Source of the DNA: a virus
Virus record (IMG/VR): IMGVR_UViG_3300042511_000273
Coordinates: 1 to 40,879 of that record
Direction: 5' to 3' (one strand)
DNA length: 40,879 nt
Numbering within the stretch: position 1 is the first letter of the stretch; each line of letters starts with the position of its first letter. The notes under the pieces are model-generated. The model made no database searches. It saw only the letters and a program-made list of their open reading frames with translations, and was not told the DNA's origin. This document shows positions 1 to 9,750 of the stretch, in pieces. A program made the translations under genes and the position numbers.

Positions 1-677
1 CAACTCCTGCAAATGGAGCGGGAGGTGGCGGTGGTGGCTTGGGATATAGGAATAACTTCGCTGTAACTGCTGGAAATTCTTATACTCTAAGAGTTGGGGG
101 GCAAGAAGAATCAAGTTTTTTTATTAATGATGGCACAATGAGTGGGTTAGGTGGTGTAAGTGGACAGTCAGGTGGTGGCGGTGTAGGTGGCGCATTTAAT
201 GGTGATGGTGGAGGCCCCGGAGCAGAGGGGGGTAACTCATCTGGGAATGGAGGAGGTGGCGGTGGCGCTGGAGGATATTCCCAAGGCGGTGGCAGGGGAG
301 GAAGCGGTGCATCTACTACCTCAGATAGAGGTGGTGGAGGTGGTGGCGGCGTTGGCTTACTTGGTTCTGGAACAAGTGGTTCTGGAGGAACTGGAGGAAC
401 TGGTCAAGATGGTTTAAGCGGGTTTGGTGGTGCTGGCGGTGGTGGAGAAGCTGGAGGGCAACTTAGTCCGGGAAATGGTGGCGGTGGTGGTTCTTTAGGT
501 GGAAACGGAGCAATAGCAAACTCTAGTATTGGAGGCAATGGAGGATTGTATGGTGGTGGTGGCGGTGGAAATGGAAATGGAACGAGTTTAGGAGGCTTCG
601 GTGGGGGTGGAGCAGTCCGAATTATTTGGCCCGGAACAACAAGGCAATTCCCTTCAACAAACACAGGAAATATATAG
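1..677 (+). CDS. Glycine-rich tail fibre tip/adhesin, C-terminal part (5' truncated)
   Basis: The frame is open from the first base (codons in phase from position 3), so the gene begins upstream of the window. About 225 residues are visible. A short non-repetitive stretch (NNFAVTAGNSYTLRVGG) is followed by about 130 residues of dense GG/GGGG/GN/GS runs. It ends in GGGGAVRIIWPG followed by FPSTNTGNI, a closing motif I recognise from glycine-rich tail proteins of marine and T4-like phages. Such sequences can pack as polyglycine-II sandwiches and display receptor-binding loops, as in gp38-type adhesins. The next gene is a fibre-chaperone homologue 12 bases downstream, which supports a fibre role. 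Inference: distal adhesin or fibre tip. The N-terminal attachment domain is not visible. Confidence 0.8.
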   Translation, partial: TPANGAGGGGGGLGYRNNFAVTAGNSYTLRVGGQEESSFFINDGTMSGLGGVSGQSGGGGVGGAFNGDGGGPGAEGGNSSGNGGGGGGAGGYSQGGGRGGSGASTTSDRGGGGGGGVGLLGSGTSGSGGTGGTGQDGLSGFGGAGGGGEAGGQLSPGNGGGGGSLGGNGAIANSSIGGNGGLYGGGGGGNGNGTSLGGFGGGGAVRIIWPGTTRQFPSTNTGNI

Positions 678-688
678 GAGAAAAAAAT

Positions 689-1150
689 ATGTCATTCTTA
701 ATTAAACTAGAAAACAACATCCCAACAGGAAATGCAGTTGATGAATTAAACTTTAGAATGCTATTTCCAAAAACGTCATTTCCATCTTTATTAACTTCAG
801 AAGTCGTTGAGCCATTTTGTTTTGGAATGTATGATTTTTCCAGTCAACCTAATCTGGAAAGATACGAGAAAGCTATCGAAGCAACTCCTATTAAAAATGA
901 ATTTGGAGTATTCATTCAATCTTGGGATATTGTTTCTATGTCAGATGAAGAAAAAAGCAAGGTTGATTATTTGAATTCTAACATGGTTAGGAGGGAAAGG
1001 AACTATAAGTTAATGGAGTGTGATTGGACGCAACTACAAGATGCTCCAGTTAATTCGCAAGATTGGGTTAGTTATAGGAATGCATTGAGAGAGTTGCCTT
1101 CGCAAGTTGGTTTTCCTTGGGATATTATTTGGCCTTTAAAACCTGAATAA
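689..1150 (+). CDS. Tail fibre assembly chaperone-like protein (Phage_tail_APC type)
   Basis: Encodes 153 residues. I chose the ATG at 689 because AGGAG at 676-680 is a correctly spaced Shine-Dalgarno, one of the few clear ones in this window; the frame opens earlier but without a signal. The C-terminal 50 residues match the phage tail assembly chaperone pattern: RRERNYKLMECDWTQLQDAP, then a WVSYRNALRELPSQ segment, then GFPWDIIWPLKP. Known members help fold or trimerise the fibre encoded next to them. The N-terminal half (about residues 1-95) is not recognised and may contact a specific fibre. It lies between the glycine-rich fibre and the collagen-like fibre, so either could be its client. 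Confidence 0.75.
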   Translation: MSFLIKLENNIPTGNAVDELNFRMLFPKTSFPSLLTSEVVEPFCFGMYDFSSQPNLERYEKAIEATPIKNEFGVFIQSWDIVSMSDEEKSKVDYLNSNMVRRERNYKLMECDWTQLQDAPVNSQDWVSYRNALRELPSQVGFPWDIIWPLKPE

Positions 1151-1164
1151 AAAGTAATTGACTA

Positions 1165-4182
<3,018 letters not shown>

Positions 4183-4186
<4 letters not shown>

Positions 4187-5046
4187 AATTAACCGATTCC
4201 AATGCGGGAGAAGTGGGAACTAGCAATGTAACTGCAATTGCGTCTGCAACTGCGGCGTTTCGTCAGATTTTGTGTTACGCCGCGACAACTATTTCGCAAG
4301 CGATTACTGGTGCAATAGGGCTAATTAAGAACGGGGCTGGTCAATTAACTCTATCTGGAGTCTGCAACTATACTGGGGCGACTCAAATCAACGCTGGAAC
4401 GCTTGAAGTTACAAACGCATCTACCTTAAACGGAGTAATTAGCGGATCGGGAACATTAAGGAAATCTGGAACGGCAATTTTAACAATAGGTGGGAACAAT
4501 ACTTACTCTGGAGGGACATCGTATTTCGCTGGAGGAACAAGTGCCTATATATTATTTACATCGAGCAATGCTTTTGGAACGGGACTTCTTACTGTGTCTA
4601 ACGCTGTAGGACGCATCGACACAGGGAGTAGTGTAACCCTACCTAACGATTTTCAATTAAATACTGCAATTCAGATTCGCACACTCGGAGCAAACACGAT
4701 AACTATTACGGGTAATATTGCAGGGGGCGGAAACTTGACCAAATCGGGCAACGGAACCCTTATTCTGTCTGGAACATTAACCTACACAGGGCAAACAATT
4801 ATTACGGGATTGTTGCGAGCGTTCCGAACAACTGGAGCGTCAACCGCGACTGCAACATTTAACGCGACTGGCTTATTCGTTGCTGTTTCGTTCAATGTTT
4901 CACCTCCATCTGGAGTTACAACTTTCCGATTTTTCCAAGGCTCGACAGCAAACACTTGGGGCGTAGGGACACTTACAGGAGTTCCTGCTGGAACAACGGC
5001 AACTTATAATTCAACAAACTCAACCCTTTCAGTTACAGTCCCATGA
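4183..5046 (+). CDS. PATR-type beta-strand repeat protein in the fibre operon
   Basis: Encodes 287 residues and starts by ATGA overlap with the collagen-like fibre, so translation is probably coupled. Residues about 45-215 carry repeats of the autotransporter-associated beta-strand (PATR) type: [18 protein letters not shown], then [28 protein letters not shown], then [11 protein letters not shown]; and [19 protein letters not shown]. In cellular autotransporters these repeats build right-handed beta-helical passenger stalks. There is no signal peptide and no beta-barrel translocator, so it is not an autotransporter itself. The likely role is a beta-helical fibre or tail-spike component, or host mimicry. 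The C-terminal about 70 residues ([17 protein letters not shown] region) look like a separate beta domain. The gene is richer in GC than its neighbours, which fits acquisition from a cellular genome. Confidence 0.75.
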
Positions 5047-5264
5047 TCATTACTCCAAGTGCAAATAGCTGGTCATACGACGATTCTGTAGGAAAATGGA
5101 AATTGGTATATGAAGATAAAACAATTATTTTCTACCAACAAACAGACCAATCCATTGCCACGCCACAAACATTATTTGTAGGGACTCACGAAGAATGTGA
5201 AAAACACATCGTGGATTTTGGATTGCATTTTCCAGACACAAAGGAAACCGAGGAAACAGAATGA
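5043..5264 (+). CDS. Hypothetical protein, 73 aa
   Basis: Starts by ATGA overlap with the PATR gene and ends in ATGA overlap with the next small membrane protein. It is a compact acidic protein containing SYDDSVGKWKLVYEDKTIIF, then YQQTDQS, and an acidic tail. I do not recognise the family. Its position between the fibre operon and the lysis genes suggests a fibre accessory or virion role, but nothing in the sequence proves this. Confidence 0.7.
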   Translation: MIITPSANSWSYDDSVGKWKLVYEDKTIIFYQQTDQSIATPQTLFVGTHEECEKHIVDFGLHFPDTKETEETE

Positions 5265-5443
5265 GCGACAACTCTTTTAACGCTAGTATGACAGGTATGC
5301 TTGCAACATCCACATCAATTGCTATTTCCTACTTGCCAGAAATTGAGCAATGGTTGAGATTAGCATCTCTTTGTATGGGTATTTTAGTAGGTGCGGGATC
5401 TCTTGCTATAATAATTAAAAATTGGAGCAAAAGAAGTTCTTAA
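5261..5443 (+). CDS. Small membrane protein, holin candidate 1
   Basis: Encodes 60 residues. One strong membrane segment (about 32-52, LRLASLCMGILVGAGSLAII) is followed by a basic tail (KNWSKRSS). A weaker hydrophobic stretch lies at about 14-26. The size, the single or paired membrane segments and the cationic C-terminus fit a small phage holin or antiholin. It heads a run of lysis-type genes: lipoprotein, second membrane protein, YkuD-like lysin. Sequence alone cannot separate holin from antiholin. Confidence 0.6.
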   Translation: MSDNSFNASMTGMLATSTSIAISYLPEIEQWLRLASLCMGILVGAGSLAIIIKNWSKRSS

Positions 5444-5449
5444 TAAATA

Positions 5450-5647
5450 ATGTTATTTAAAAATACATCTTGTTATAAATACTGTATTGTTTTTATAACG
5501 CTTTTACTTAGTGGATGCATATCAATTCCAATACCTCCCAATGGAGAGAATGCTGGATCACTAGGATATTTGACTTTGACATTTGGTTATAAATTCCCTA
5601 GAATGAATACTGAAATATATAACTCACCAACAATTAGAGATAAATAA
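5450..5647 (+). CDS. Small lipoprotein (o-spanin-like candidate)
   Basis: Encodes 65 residues. A basic N-terminus and hydrophobic core (CIVFITLLLSGC) end in the lipobox LLSG-C with the modified cysteine near residue 23. The mature part is only about 43 residues (ISIPIPPNGENAGSLGYLTLTF region). A tiny outer-membrane lipoprotein in a lysis cassette is the usual form of an outer-membrane spanin, but no separate inner-membrane spanin was found and the mature part is not strongly proline-rich. It implies a host with an outer membrane. The start lacks a Shine-Dalgarno. Confidence 0.6.
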   Translation: MLFKNTSCYKYCIVFITLLLSGCISIPIPPNGENAGSLGYLTLTFGYKFPRMNTEIYNSPTIRDK

Positions 5648-5648
5648 T

Positions 5649-5822
5649 ATGAAAATTCTTAACGTAATTCTTGACCACCTTAGCCAGAATTCTACATGGA
5701 GGGGTTTGCTTTTGATTGCAACAGCAGTTGGGGTAAAATTAAACCCAGAGCTTCAGACTCAAATCATTACAACTGGGTTGTCCGCAGTAGGATTGATTAA
5801 CGTGATCCGAAAAGGTAAATGA
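5649..5822 (+). CDS. Small hydrophobic protein, holin candidate 2
   Basis: Encodes 57 residues. After MKILNVILDHLSQNSTWRG come a hydrophobic stretch (LLLIATAVGVKL), a short NPELQTQ turn and a second one (IITTGLSAVGLINVI) ending in RKGK. Two membrane segments linked by a short polar turn, then a basic tail, resemble small phage holins of this layout (ISPELxxxI...GLINVIR). The stop overlaps the start of the lysin gene (AAATGAG), so holin and lysin would be translationally coupled. It is the better holin candidate of the two. Confidence 0.65.
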   Translation: MKILNVILDHLSQNSTWRGLLLIATAVGVKLNPELQTQIITTGLSAVGLINVIRKGK

Positions 5823-6364
5823 GTTCAATCCTCCCAAAAGGGAAGCCGCAACAAAAGCGAGAAGAGTCAGAATCCATTCTGACAAAGTTTTCTGTTAGCG
5901 ATAATGTTTCCTTACTTGGAATCCGTGGATATTATTCTGAAACATTTCAGCCATCAGGAAACCAAAGGGGCGTTTACGATGATGCTATTTTTGTTATTTC
6001 TCCTGATGCATATGTTTCATTCAATGCTAACACAGATCCTTCGATTTTCAGAAAAGGAATAGCTACACTAAAGGCTGGAGTTCATAGGTTCAAGAAGGGC
6101 AAACATGGTTTGTCTAAACCAGGTGGTGGTTATCCAGCGTTACGTGCAGCTAATGCAAATGAAGAGTTGCCAGTGACAAGAGATGAAGAAGGCGACTCAC
6201 TTGGCATTGCTATCAATATTCATAAGGGTGGATATGGAACCACAAGTTCATTGGGTTGCCAGACAATATATCCTGACCAATGGGATGCTTTTATTAATTT
6301 AGTTTATACTGAAATGGATAGGTATAAACAAAAAACAATTCCATATTTACTAATAGAAAAATAA
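5819..6364 (+). CDS. Endolysin candidate with L,D-transpeptidase (YkuD)-like active site
   Basis: Encodes 181 residues. Near the C-terminus the segment INIHKGGYGTTSSLGCQTI carries the H-x-G...S-x-G-C arrangement of the L,D-transpeptidase/carboxypeptidase fold, with the expected catalytic cysteine in SLGCQ and a partner histidine in IHKGG. Upstream, GIRGYY, GVYDDAIFVISPDAY and NANTDPS are features I know from a phage protein family of about 150-180 residues found near holins. The expected target is peptide cross-links of peptidoglycan. It is coupled to the holin candidate just upstream. No signal peptide is seen, so release through a holin is expected. Lytic rather than transpeptidase activity is inferred from context. 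Confidence 0.65.
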   Translation: MSSILPKGKPQQKREESESILTKFSVSDNVSLLGIRGYYSETFQPSGNQRGVYDDAIFVISPDAYVSFNANTDPSIFRKGIATLKAGVHRFKKGKHGLSKPGGGYPALRAANANEELPVTRDEEGDSLGIAINIHKGGYGTTSSLGCQTIYPDQWDAFINLVYTEMDRYKQKTIPYLLIEK

Positions 6365-6368
6365 AACA

Positions 6369-6614
6369 ATGACACCAGAAGAATTGCAGAAAGCTCTTGA
6401 TGATGCCGTAACAAAAGAAGCAAAATTTAGAAAAAATAAAATGGATAGGGAAGCTGCTGCTATGGAGGAAGAAAAAAACAAAAGTGGGTGGCAGAAATTT
6501 GTTGAAAGTTGGACAACTACACCTAAAACTAAGCCAAAAATAAATAACGATCCTCTAGGTAGAGATTTAACTAAAGCTGAAATTCTAGCGAGGGCAGCTA
6601 GGGGTGAAAAATAA
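6369..6614 (+). CDS. Hypothetical charged helical protein, 81 aa
   Basis: A highly charged, mostly helical protein with a Lys/Glu-rich first half (KFRKNKMDREAAAMEEEKNK) and a TKAEILARAARGEK C-terminus. No family is recognised. It lies directly after the lysin in the same orientation. The start has no Shine-Dalgarno (AAAATAAAACAATG). Confidence 0.65.
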   Translation: MTPEELQKALDDAVTKEAKFRKNKMDREAAAMEEEKNKSGWQKFVESWTTTPKTKPKINNDPLGRDLTKAEILARAARGEK

Positions 6615-6635
6615 AACAATTTGTTTCGCATAATT

Positions 6636-6755
6636 ATGTCAAACACTGATAGTCTCGAAAAAGAAATCCAATTGTTAAAGGCAGCATTAAATCAATGCCT
6701 CAAAGCTAGACAGATTTCTCATGTTAAAAAAATCATTAAAGAAGTAATGAAGTGA
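6636..6755 (+). CDS. Hypothetical micro-protein, 39 aa
   Basis: The ATG at 6636 opens 39 codons (MSNTDSLEKEIQLLKAALNQ, then CLKARQISHVKKIIKEVMK). The product is predicted as one amphipathic or coiled-coil helix. The stop overlaps the GTG start of the metallopeptidase gene (GTGA), which supports it as a real coupled gene. Function unknown. Confidence 0.5.
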   Translation: MSNTDSLEKEIQLLKAALNQCLKARQISHVKKIIKEVMK

Positions 6756-7045
6756 AAACAAAAACTGCCACAATTCCTATACGTAGTGAAAAGTGGAAAG
6801 TTTTCTTTAAGCCTCCACCAAAAACAGCAGATGGAGCTATTGGTTTCTGCATATTTGATCAGAGAAAAATCTACGTTACTCCAGATGAAGATTGTCTTGG
6901 AACAATGATCCACGAATTGCTTCACGCTTTATTCCCGCAGCTTAATGAAGAAGCAATAGTGGAAGCTGAAACAGTATTAATGATTGGGTTATCCAAGTTT
7001 CCACAAGAGTATTTACTTGACGAAGATGGGGCAATTGAACTATGA
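6752..7045 (+). CDS. Small zinc metallopeptidase-like protein (HExxH)
   Basis: Encodes 97 residues from a GTG start that overlaps the preceding stop. The key segment is GTMIHELLHALFPQLNEEAI: HELLH supplies the two zinc-binding histidines and the general-base glutamate (HExxH), and an acidic residue in the following helix (NEEAIVEAE) is the likely third ligand. The N-terminal half is a short beta region ending in KIYVTPDED. Small phage proteins of this form are common; their substrates are unknown. It ends in ATGA overlap with the next gene. Confidence 0.7.
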   Translation: MKTKTATIPIRSEKWKVFFKPPPKTADGAIGFCIFDQRKIYVTPDEDCLGTMIHELLHALFPQLNEEAIVEAETVLMIGLSKFPQEYLLDEDGAIEL

Positions 7046-7242
7046 GCTTAAAATACGAACAACATAACTCACTTAAAAAGACACAAAGTTTTTTGCGTGA
7101 TTTAATGTTTACTGATACCCGACCAAAAACTGTAAAAGAATTAAAGGCTAGAGCTTATTCATGCTTGCGACACTTTCCACACCTAAAAGAAAATGGTGAA
7201 CCAATGTTTTCGCAAGATGGCTTCTCAGATGAAACAAAATAA
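7042..7242 (+). CDS. Hypothetical protein, 66 aa
   Basis: Starts by ATGA overlap with the metallopeptidase gene. It is basic and mostly helical (LKKTQSFLRDLMFTDTRPKT, then VKELKARAYSCLRHFPHL). No zinc site or recognised domain. The pattern resembles small phage proteins often found next to phosphoesterases, but I cannot name a family. Its end overlaps the next gene. Confidence 0.65.
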   Translation: MSLKYEQHNSLKKTQSFLRDLMFTDTRPKTVKELKARAYSCLRHFPHLKENGEPMFSQDGFSDETK

Positions 7243-8044
7243 AACTAAAAGAAAACCAATCGGCGCAGTAGTCATCTCTGACTTGCACGTTGGATCAACA
7301 GTTGCTCTTTGGCCTCCAGATGGGGAACTGAGTAGCGGAAACGTGGTGGGATTTGGAAAGAACTATCACCAAAAATGGTTGTGGGATGTATGGCAACACA
7401 CAATTAAGACTGCTTGCGAGCATTTTGGCAGTGATCCTTGGGTTCTTATTTGCAATGGAGACTTAATGGATGGTGTTCACCACCACAACACAGAGGTTAC
7501 AGCAGCCATTGAAGCTGACCACATGGAAGCATCTGTTAAATGTATCAAGTTGCTATCCGAAAAAGCACAGGAAACCTACGTTGTACGTGGAACTGAATGT
7601 CACACTAAAGAATTTGAAAAGGTAATAGCTCAAAAATTAGGCGCAGTTTATTGTGGCGACACAGGGTTGCTGGAGATTCACGGCACATTGCTTGACGTGA
7701 AGCACCATACAACTACATCAGGAAGGGCTTACCTTGAAGCTGGTGGCATGTCTATTGCAATGGGCAACGCTAGGCTTAACTACGCAAGAGTGGACCATCG
7801 TATCCCAAAAGTATTTATAAGGGCACACAGACACGTTGGAGGAGTATATACAGACGGGTCTGCTGCAATAGTAATCACTGGAGCATATCAATTGCTAACT
7901 CGATGGGGGAAAAAGGTAGTAGGAGATTCAGTTTGCCGTCCAGCATTCGCTATTCTCGATTGGCGAAACAAACCACAAAATTCATTGCCAGCTATATCAC
8001 TCCCAACATATGACCCTCGCCAAGAAGCAATCACTATTGTCTAA
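7229..8044 (+). CDS. Calcineurin-like metallophosphoesterase
   Basis: Encodes about 271 residues from the ATG at 7229; in-frame ATGs at 7193 and 7217 are alternatives and none has a Shine-Dalgarno. All metallophosphoesterase motifs are present in order: ISDLHVGS (D-x-H), CNGDLMDG (GD-x-x-D), VRGTECH in the GNH(E/D) position with Asn replaced by Thr, VKHHTTT, and RAHRHVGG (H-x-H). These ligate two metal ions for phosphodiester or phosphomonoester hydrolysis. Whether it acts on DNA (Mre11/SbcD-like), RNA or small molecules cannot be told. It overlaps both neighbours. Confidence 0.85.
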   Translation: MKQNKTKRKPIGAVVISDLHVGSTVALWPPDGELSSGNVVGFGKNYHQKWLWDVWQHTIKTACEHFGSDPWVLICNGDLMDGVHHHNTEVTAAIEADHMEASVKCIKLLSEKAQETYVVRGTECHTKEFEKVIAQKLGAVYCGDTGLLEIHGTLLDVKHHTTTSGRAYLEAGGMSIAMGNARLNYARVDHRIPKVFIRAHRHVGGVYTDGSAAIVITGAYQLLTRWGKKVVGDSVCRPAFAILDWRNKPQNSLPAISLPTYDPRQEAITIV

Positions 8045-8282
8045 CAATAAAGTAATGGAGTCAGCATGGGATGCTTTCTTTTTTGAAGGTCAAAGAAACC
8101 TAATTGATGAATTAAAGAAGGAAGGATGGATGCCTACTTTTGAGCTTTGCCAAAAACTTAAAATTAAAAAGAGCGCATGCCTCGACAAGATGAAAAAAGA
8201 CGAAAGATTTGAAAGTAGAAAATTTAAAGTTTTTCATCTTGGATCTACAAGACATATATCATTCTTCAGGTTCAAGAAGTAA
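8010..8282 (+). CDS. Winged-helix-like small protein
   Basis: The open frame from the ATG at 8010 encodes 90 residues and overlaps the phosphoesterase by 35 bases. An internal ATG at 8055 (MESAWDAFFFEG) gives a more ordinary N-terminus and could be the true start. The segment ELKKEGWMPTFELCQKLKIK followed by basic residues and a beta-strand pair (FKVFHLGSTRHISFFRFKK) looks like a winged helix. Role unknown; DNA binding is possible. It is the last plus-strand gene before a terminator. Confidence 0.65.
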   Translation: MTLAKKQSLLSNNKVMESAWDAFFFEGQRNLIDELKKEGWMPTFELCQKLKIKKSACLDKMKKDERFESRKFKVFHLGSTRHISFFRFKK

Positions 8283-8286
8283 AAGA

Positions 8287-8314
8287 GAAGGGAGGGGAAC
8301 AACCCCCTCCCTTC
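8287..8314. terminator. Bidirectional terminator hairpin between convergent operons
   Basis: A perfect 11-bp stem: GAAGGGAGGGG at 8287-8297 pairs with CCCCTCCCTTC at 8304-8314, with a 6-base loop. It lies just after the stop at 8282 and about 70 bases before the convergent minus-strand gene end at 8382. On the minus strand the hairpin is followed by a T-rich run (TCTTTTACTT), so it looks stronger in that direction. Confidence 0.75.
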
Positions 8315-8381
8315 CAATGAACACATAACATAAACGCACCATCAGAACACGAAACGAATGATGCGTAGTTAATTTAACTAA

Positions 8382-8846
8382 TTAATTAAAATAGTCAATA
8401 GGATATTGAATTTCTATTTCAGTTTTTTCTTCTTCGTAATGTTTAACTTTTTCTTGGTCTGTTTCGAGGATGATTTTCCATGGCTCGTCGCCTTCGATAA
8501 TCCCGCTTCTGTGGAGAAAATCGAGGCAGTCTTTAATTGATCCAGCAAAGTTGTCTGGATCGAGGGGTTTGACCCTGTGACCTGTGAATTTGATTCGCAC
8601 CCTTTCCTGCAAGCCTCCCATGCTATCTTTTTTTCTTTGAGTTGAACTGCCCAATGCTGACGCTTTGTTACATTCAACGAAGGTGTCCTGTAGTTTATAG
8701 TTATCTTTATTGAGTTCATCTTTTAATTCATGTTTCTTTTGCGTTATACGCCTCTCCACGATGTTTTCATAGATAGACCCATGGTTTGCCTTCAAGAATC
8801 CACCAGAGGCATTAGGGAACATTTTACGAAGTTCAACTTCAGTCAT
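8382..8846 (-). CDS. RusA-like Holliday junction resolvase
   Basis: Encodes 154 residues; the start overlaps the HNH gene stop (ATGA). The C-terminal half carries the RusA acidic motif: KPLDPDNFAGSIKDCLDFLH, then RSGIIEGDEPWKI, then EQEKVKH-like and EEEKTEIEI segments. The aspartates of DPDN, the Asp of KDCLD and GDE bind Mg in RusA. The N-terminus (MTEVELRKMFPNASGGFLKA) resembles the start of some phage RusA-like proteins. It would resolve branched DNA during recombination or before packaging. The usual RusA N-terminal strand and SLN motif is missing here but is encoded in the -1-related overlapping frame (see the overlapping frame and the finding). The middle of this frame (about residues 45-80) may be a linker. 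Confidence 0.75.
   Translation of the reverse strand: MTEVELRKMFPNASGGFLKANHGSIYENIVERRITQKKHELKDELNKDNYKLQDTFVECNKASALGSSTQRKKDSMGGLQERVRIKFTGHRVKPLDPDNFAGSIKDCLDFLHRSGIIEGDEPWKIILETDQEKVKHYEEEKTEIEIQYPIDYFN
8414..8719 (-). CDS. Overlapping frame encoding a RusA-type N-terminal segment
   Basis: A 101-residue frame inside the RusA-like gene. Its first 40 residues, MNSIKITINYRTPSLNVTKR followed by QHWAVQLKEKKIAWEACRKG, read like the N-terminal strand, PSLN loop and helix of RusA-family resolvases. After that it becomes low-complexity and Ser/Lys-rich, as expected out of frame. At 8633-8627 (minus strand) the in-phase heptamer A-AAA-AAG, the classic dnaX-type -1 slippery site, would join this frame to the frame holding the RusA catalytic half. 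Options are a programmed frameshift, an ancestral or sequencing indel in the A7 run, or a genuine overlapping gene. Confidence 0.4.
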   Translation of the reverse strand: MNSIKITINYRTPSLNVTKRQHWAVQLKEKKIAWEACRKGCESNSQVTGSNPSIQTTLLDQLKTASIFSTEAGLSKATSHGKSSSKQTKKKLNITKKKKLK

Positions 8847-9106
8847 ACAAGGTAGCCCATTTCCCTAGCCCACTTGCCGTTTGATTCTATTTTAATATGG
8901 CATGGTCTGCATACAGACATAAATGTTTCTGCGTTGCACATATTCAAACCCCTGCGTTCCTTGTGATGGATATCCGTTGCTGAAACACCGCAGACTTCAC
9001 AAAACATATGCAGCATCATGTATTCTTTTCTCACTTTTGAATACTCCATGAGCTTCTTCTTGTGCTTGGAAGAAACTTTATTCATGGGTTTCTTGGACCT
9101 AAGCAT
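8843..9106 (-). CDS. Small HNH endonuclease-like protein
   Basis: Encodes 87 residues. After a very basic N-terminus come FCEVCGVSATDIHHKERRG and FMSVCRPCHIKIESNGKWAR. The two CxxC pairs bind a structural zinc, and the DIHH...CH..I pattern is the HNH catalytic ββα motif. Small phage HNH proteins like this are found near terminases or recombination genes and can nick or cut DNA. It overlaps the MazG-like gene upstream and the RusA-like gene downstream, so the three are one operon. Confidence 0.8.
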   Translation of the reverse strand: MLRSKKPMNKVSSKHKKKLMEYSKVRKEYMMLHMFCEVCGVSATDIHHKERRGLNMCNAETFMSVCRPCHIKIESNGKWAREMGYLV

Positions 9107-9449
9107 TCTTGTCTGCTCTTTCTTGTGCCTGACTGTCAGAATATGACAGTTTGTGGTATCTAGCTTTTAGTTTTGCAATATTCATTTCAATGCATGTTTC
9201 GCGCGTTAGTCCAACTGCTTGACGAAATCCTTCCAAAAAGAATTCAATGTCTCCTAGTTCTTCTAAAACATTTTCCATATCTAGTGGTTTTCGGTAGATG
9301 GTTGACTTTTTAACCGCATCTAACAGTTCTCCCGCTTCTCCGCTCAAGCCTAAAACCATGTGTATTAGGTGACATTCTGCTGGAGTAATTTCGGATTTGA
9401 TTTGATCTCCAGATTTCAATAGTGCTTTTACGAATTCATTATAGTTCAT
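9099..9449 (-). CDS. MazG-like nucleotide pyrophosphohydrolase
   Basis: Encodes 116 residues, all-helical. The diagnostic segment is VLGLSGEAGELLDAVKKSTI, followed by ENVLEELGDIEFFLEGF: ExxE and ExxD pairs bind Mg for hydrolysis of NTP or dNTP to the monophosphate plus pyrophosphate. The length fits single-domain phage MazG-like proteins. Proposed roles are cleaning of the dNTP pool (for example dUTP or modified nucleotides) or lowering of host alarmones. It belongs with ThyX and dCMP deaminase in this genome. It overlaps both neighbours. Confidence 0.85.
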   Translation of the reverse strand: MNYNEFVKALLKSGDQIKSEITPAECHLIHMVLGLSGEAGELLDAVKKSTIYRKPLDMENVLEELGDIEFFLEGFRQAVGLTRETCIEMNIAKLKARYHKLSYSDSQAQERADKNA

Positions 9450-9702
9450 TTAGTTTGTTTTGGATGCGCTCAACCCAGTCTAAGGAATGGATCTTTTTTG
9501 GTTTCGGTTTACTTACTTTCTTAACTCTCTTCACCCTGTAAATATCAGGGATTGGAGAAATATCTAATGTCATTTCATGTGTAATAAAAGAGTGATTGTT
9601 CTTGCACCTTTTAGTTCTTCTAACAAAACTTAACCCATCGTTAGTTTCAAGTGATCTACTCTCCGTAGTCTCTAATTTTTCACTACAATTCTGACACTTC
9701 AT
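9439..9702 (-). CDS. Zinc-ribbon protein resembling the NrdR N-terminal domain
   Basis: Encodes 87 residues. MKCQNCSEKLETTESRSLET, then FVRRTKRCKNNHSFITHEM parallels the NrdR zinc ribbon (CxxC...RRRxxCxxCxxRFTTxE), except that the second knuckle is CxxNH rather than CxxC. The ATP-cone domain of true NrdR is absent; a basic tail (KRVKKVSKPKPKK) follows. It may be a small DNA-binding regulator, possibly of the nucleotide genes beside it. It is the first gene of the leftward operon and faces a palindrome-containing divergent promoter region. Assignment to NrdR function would be an over-reach. Confidence 0.65.
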   Translation of the reverse strand: MKCQNCSEKLETTESRSLETNDGLSFVRRTKRCKNNHSFITHEMTLDISPIPDIYRVKRVKKVSKPKPKKIHSLDWVERIQNKLNEL

Positions 9703-9708
9703 TAGAAA

Positions 9709-9744
9709 TATATTGACCTACATGTAGAGTCGTGTCAATATAAC
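9709..9744. promoter_or_regulatory. Divergent promoter/operator region with nested palindromes
   Basis: The 48-base gap between divergent starts holds a 9-bp inverted repeat (TATATTGAC at 9709-9717 and GTCAATATA at 9734-9742) around a perfect 10-bp palindrome, CTACATGTAG (9718-9727). On each strand the arms supply a TTGAC -35-like and a TATA -10-like element, but at a spacing of about 20. The plus-strand TATAAC (9739-9744) lies only 6 bases before the ATG at 9751, so that transcript would be leaderless. A dimeric regulator bound here could control both operons. Confidence 0.45.
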
Positions 9745-9750
9745 AGTTCA

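Noticed and set aside
404-664. Proline-rich minus-strand frame in the glycine-rich fibre
   Set aside because: Antisense of GGN codons.
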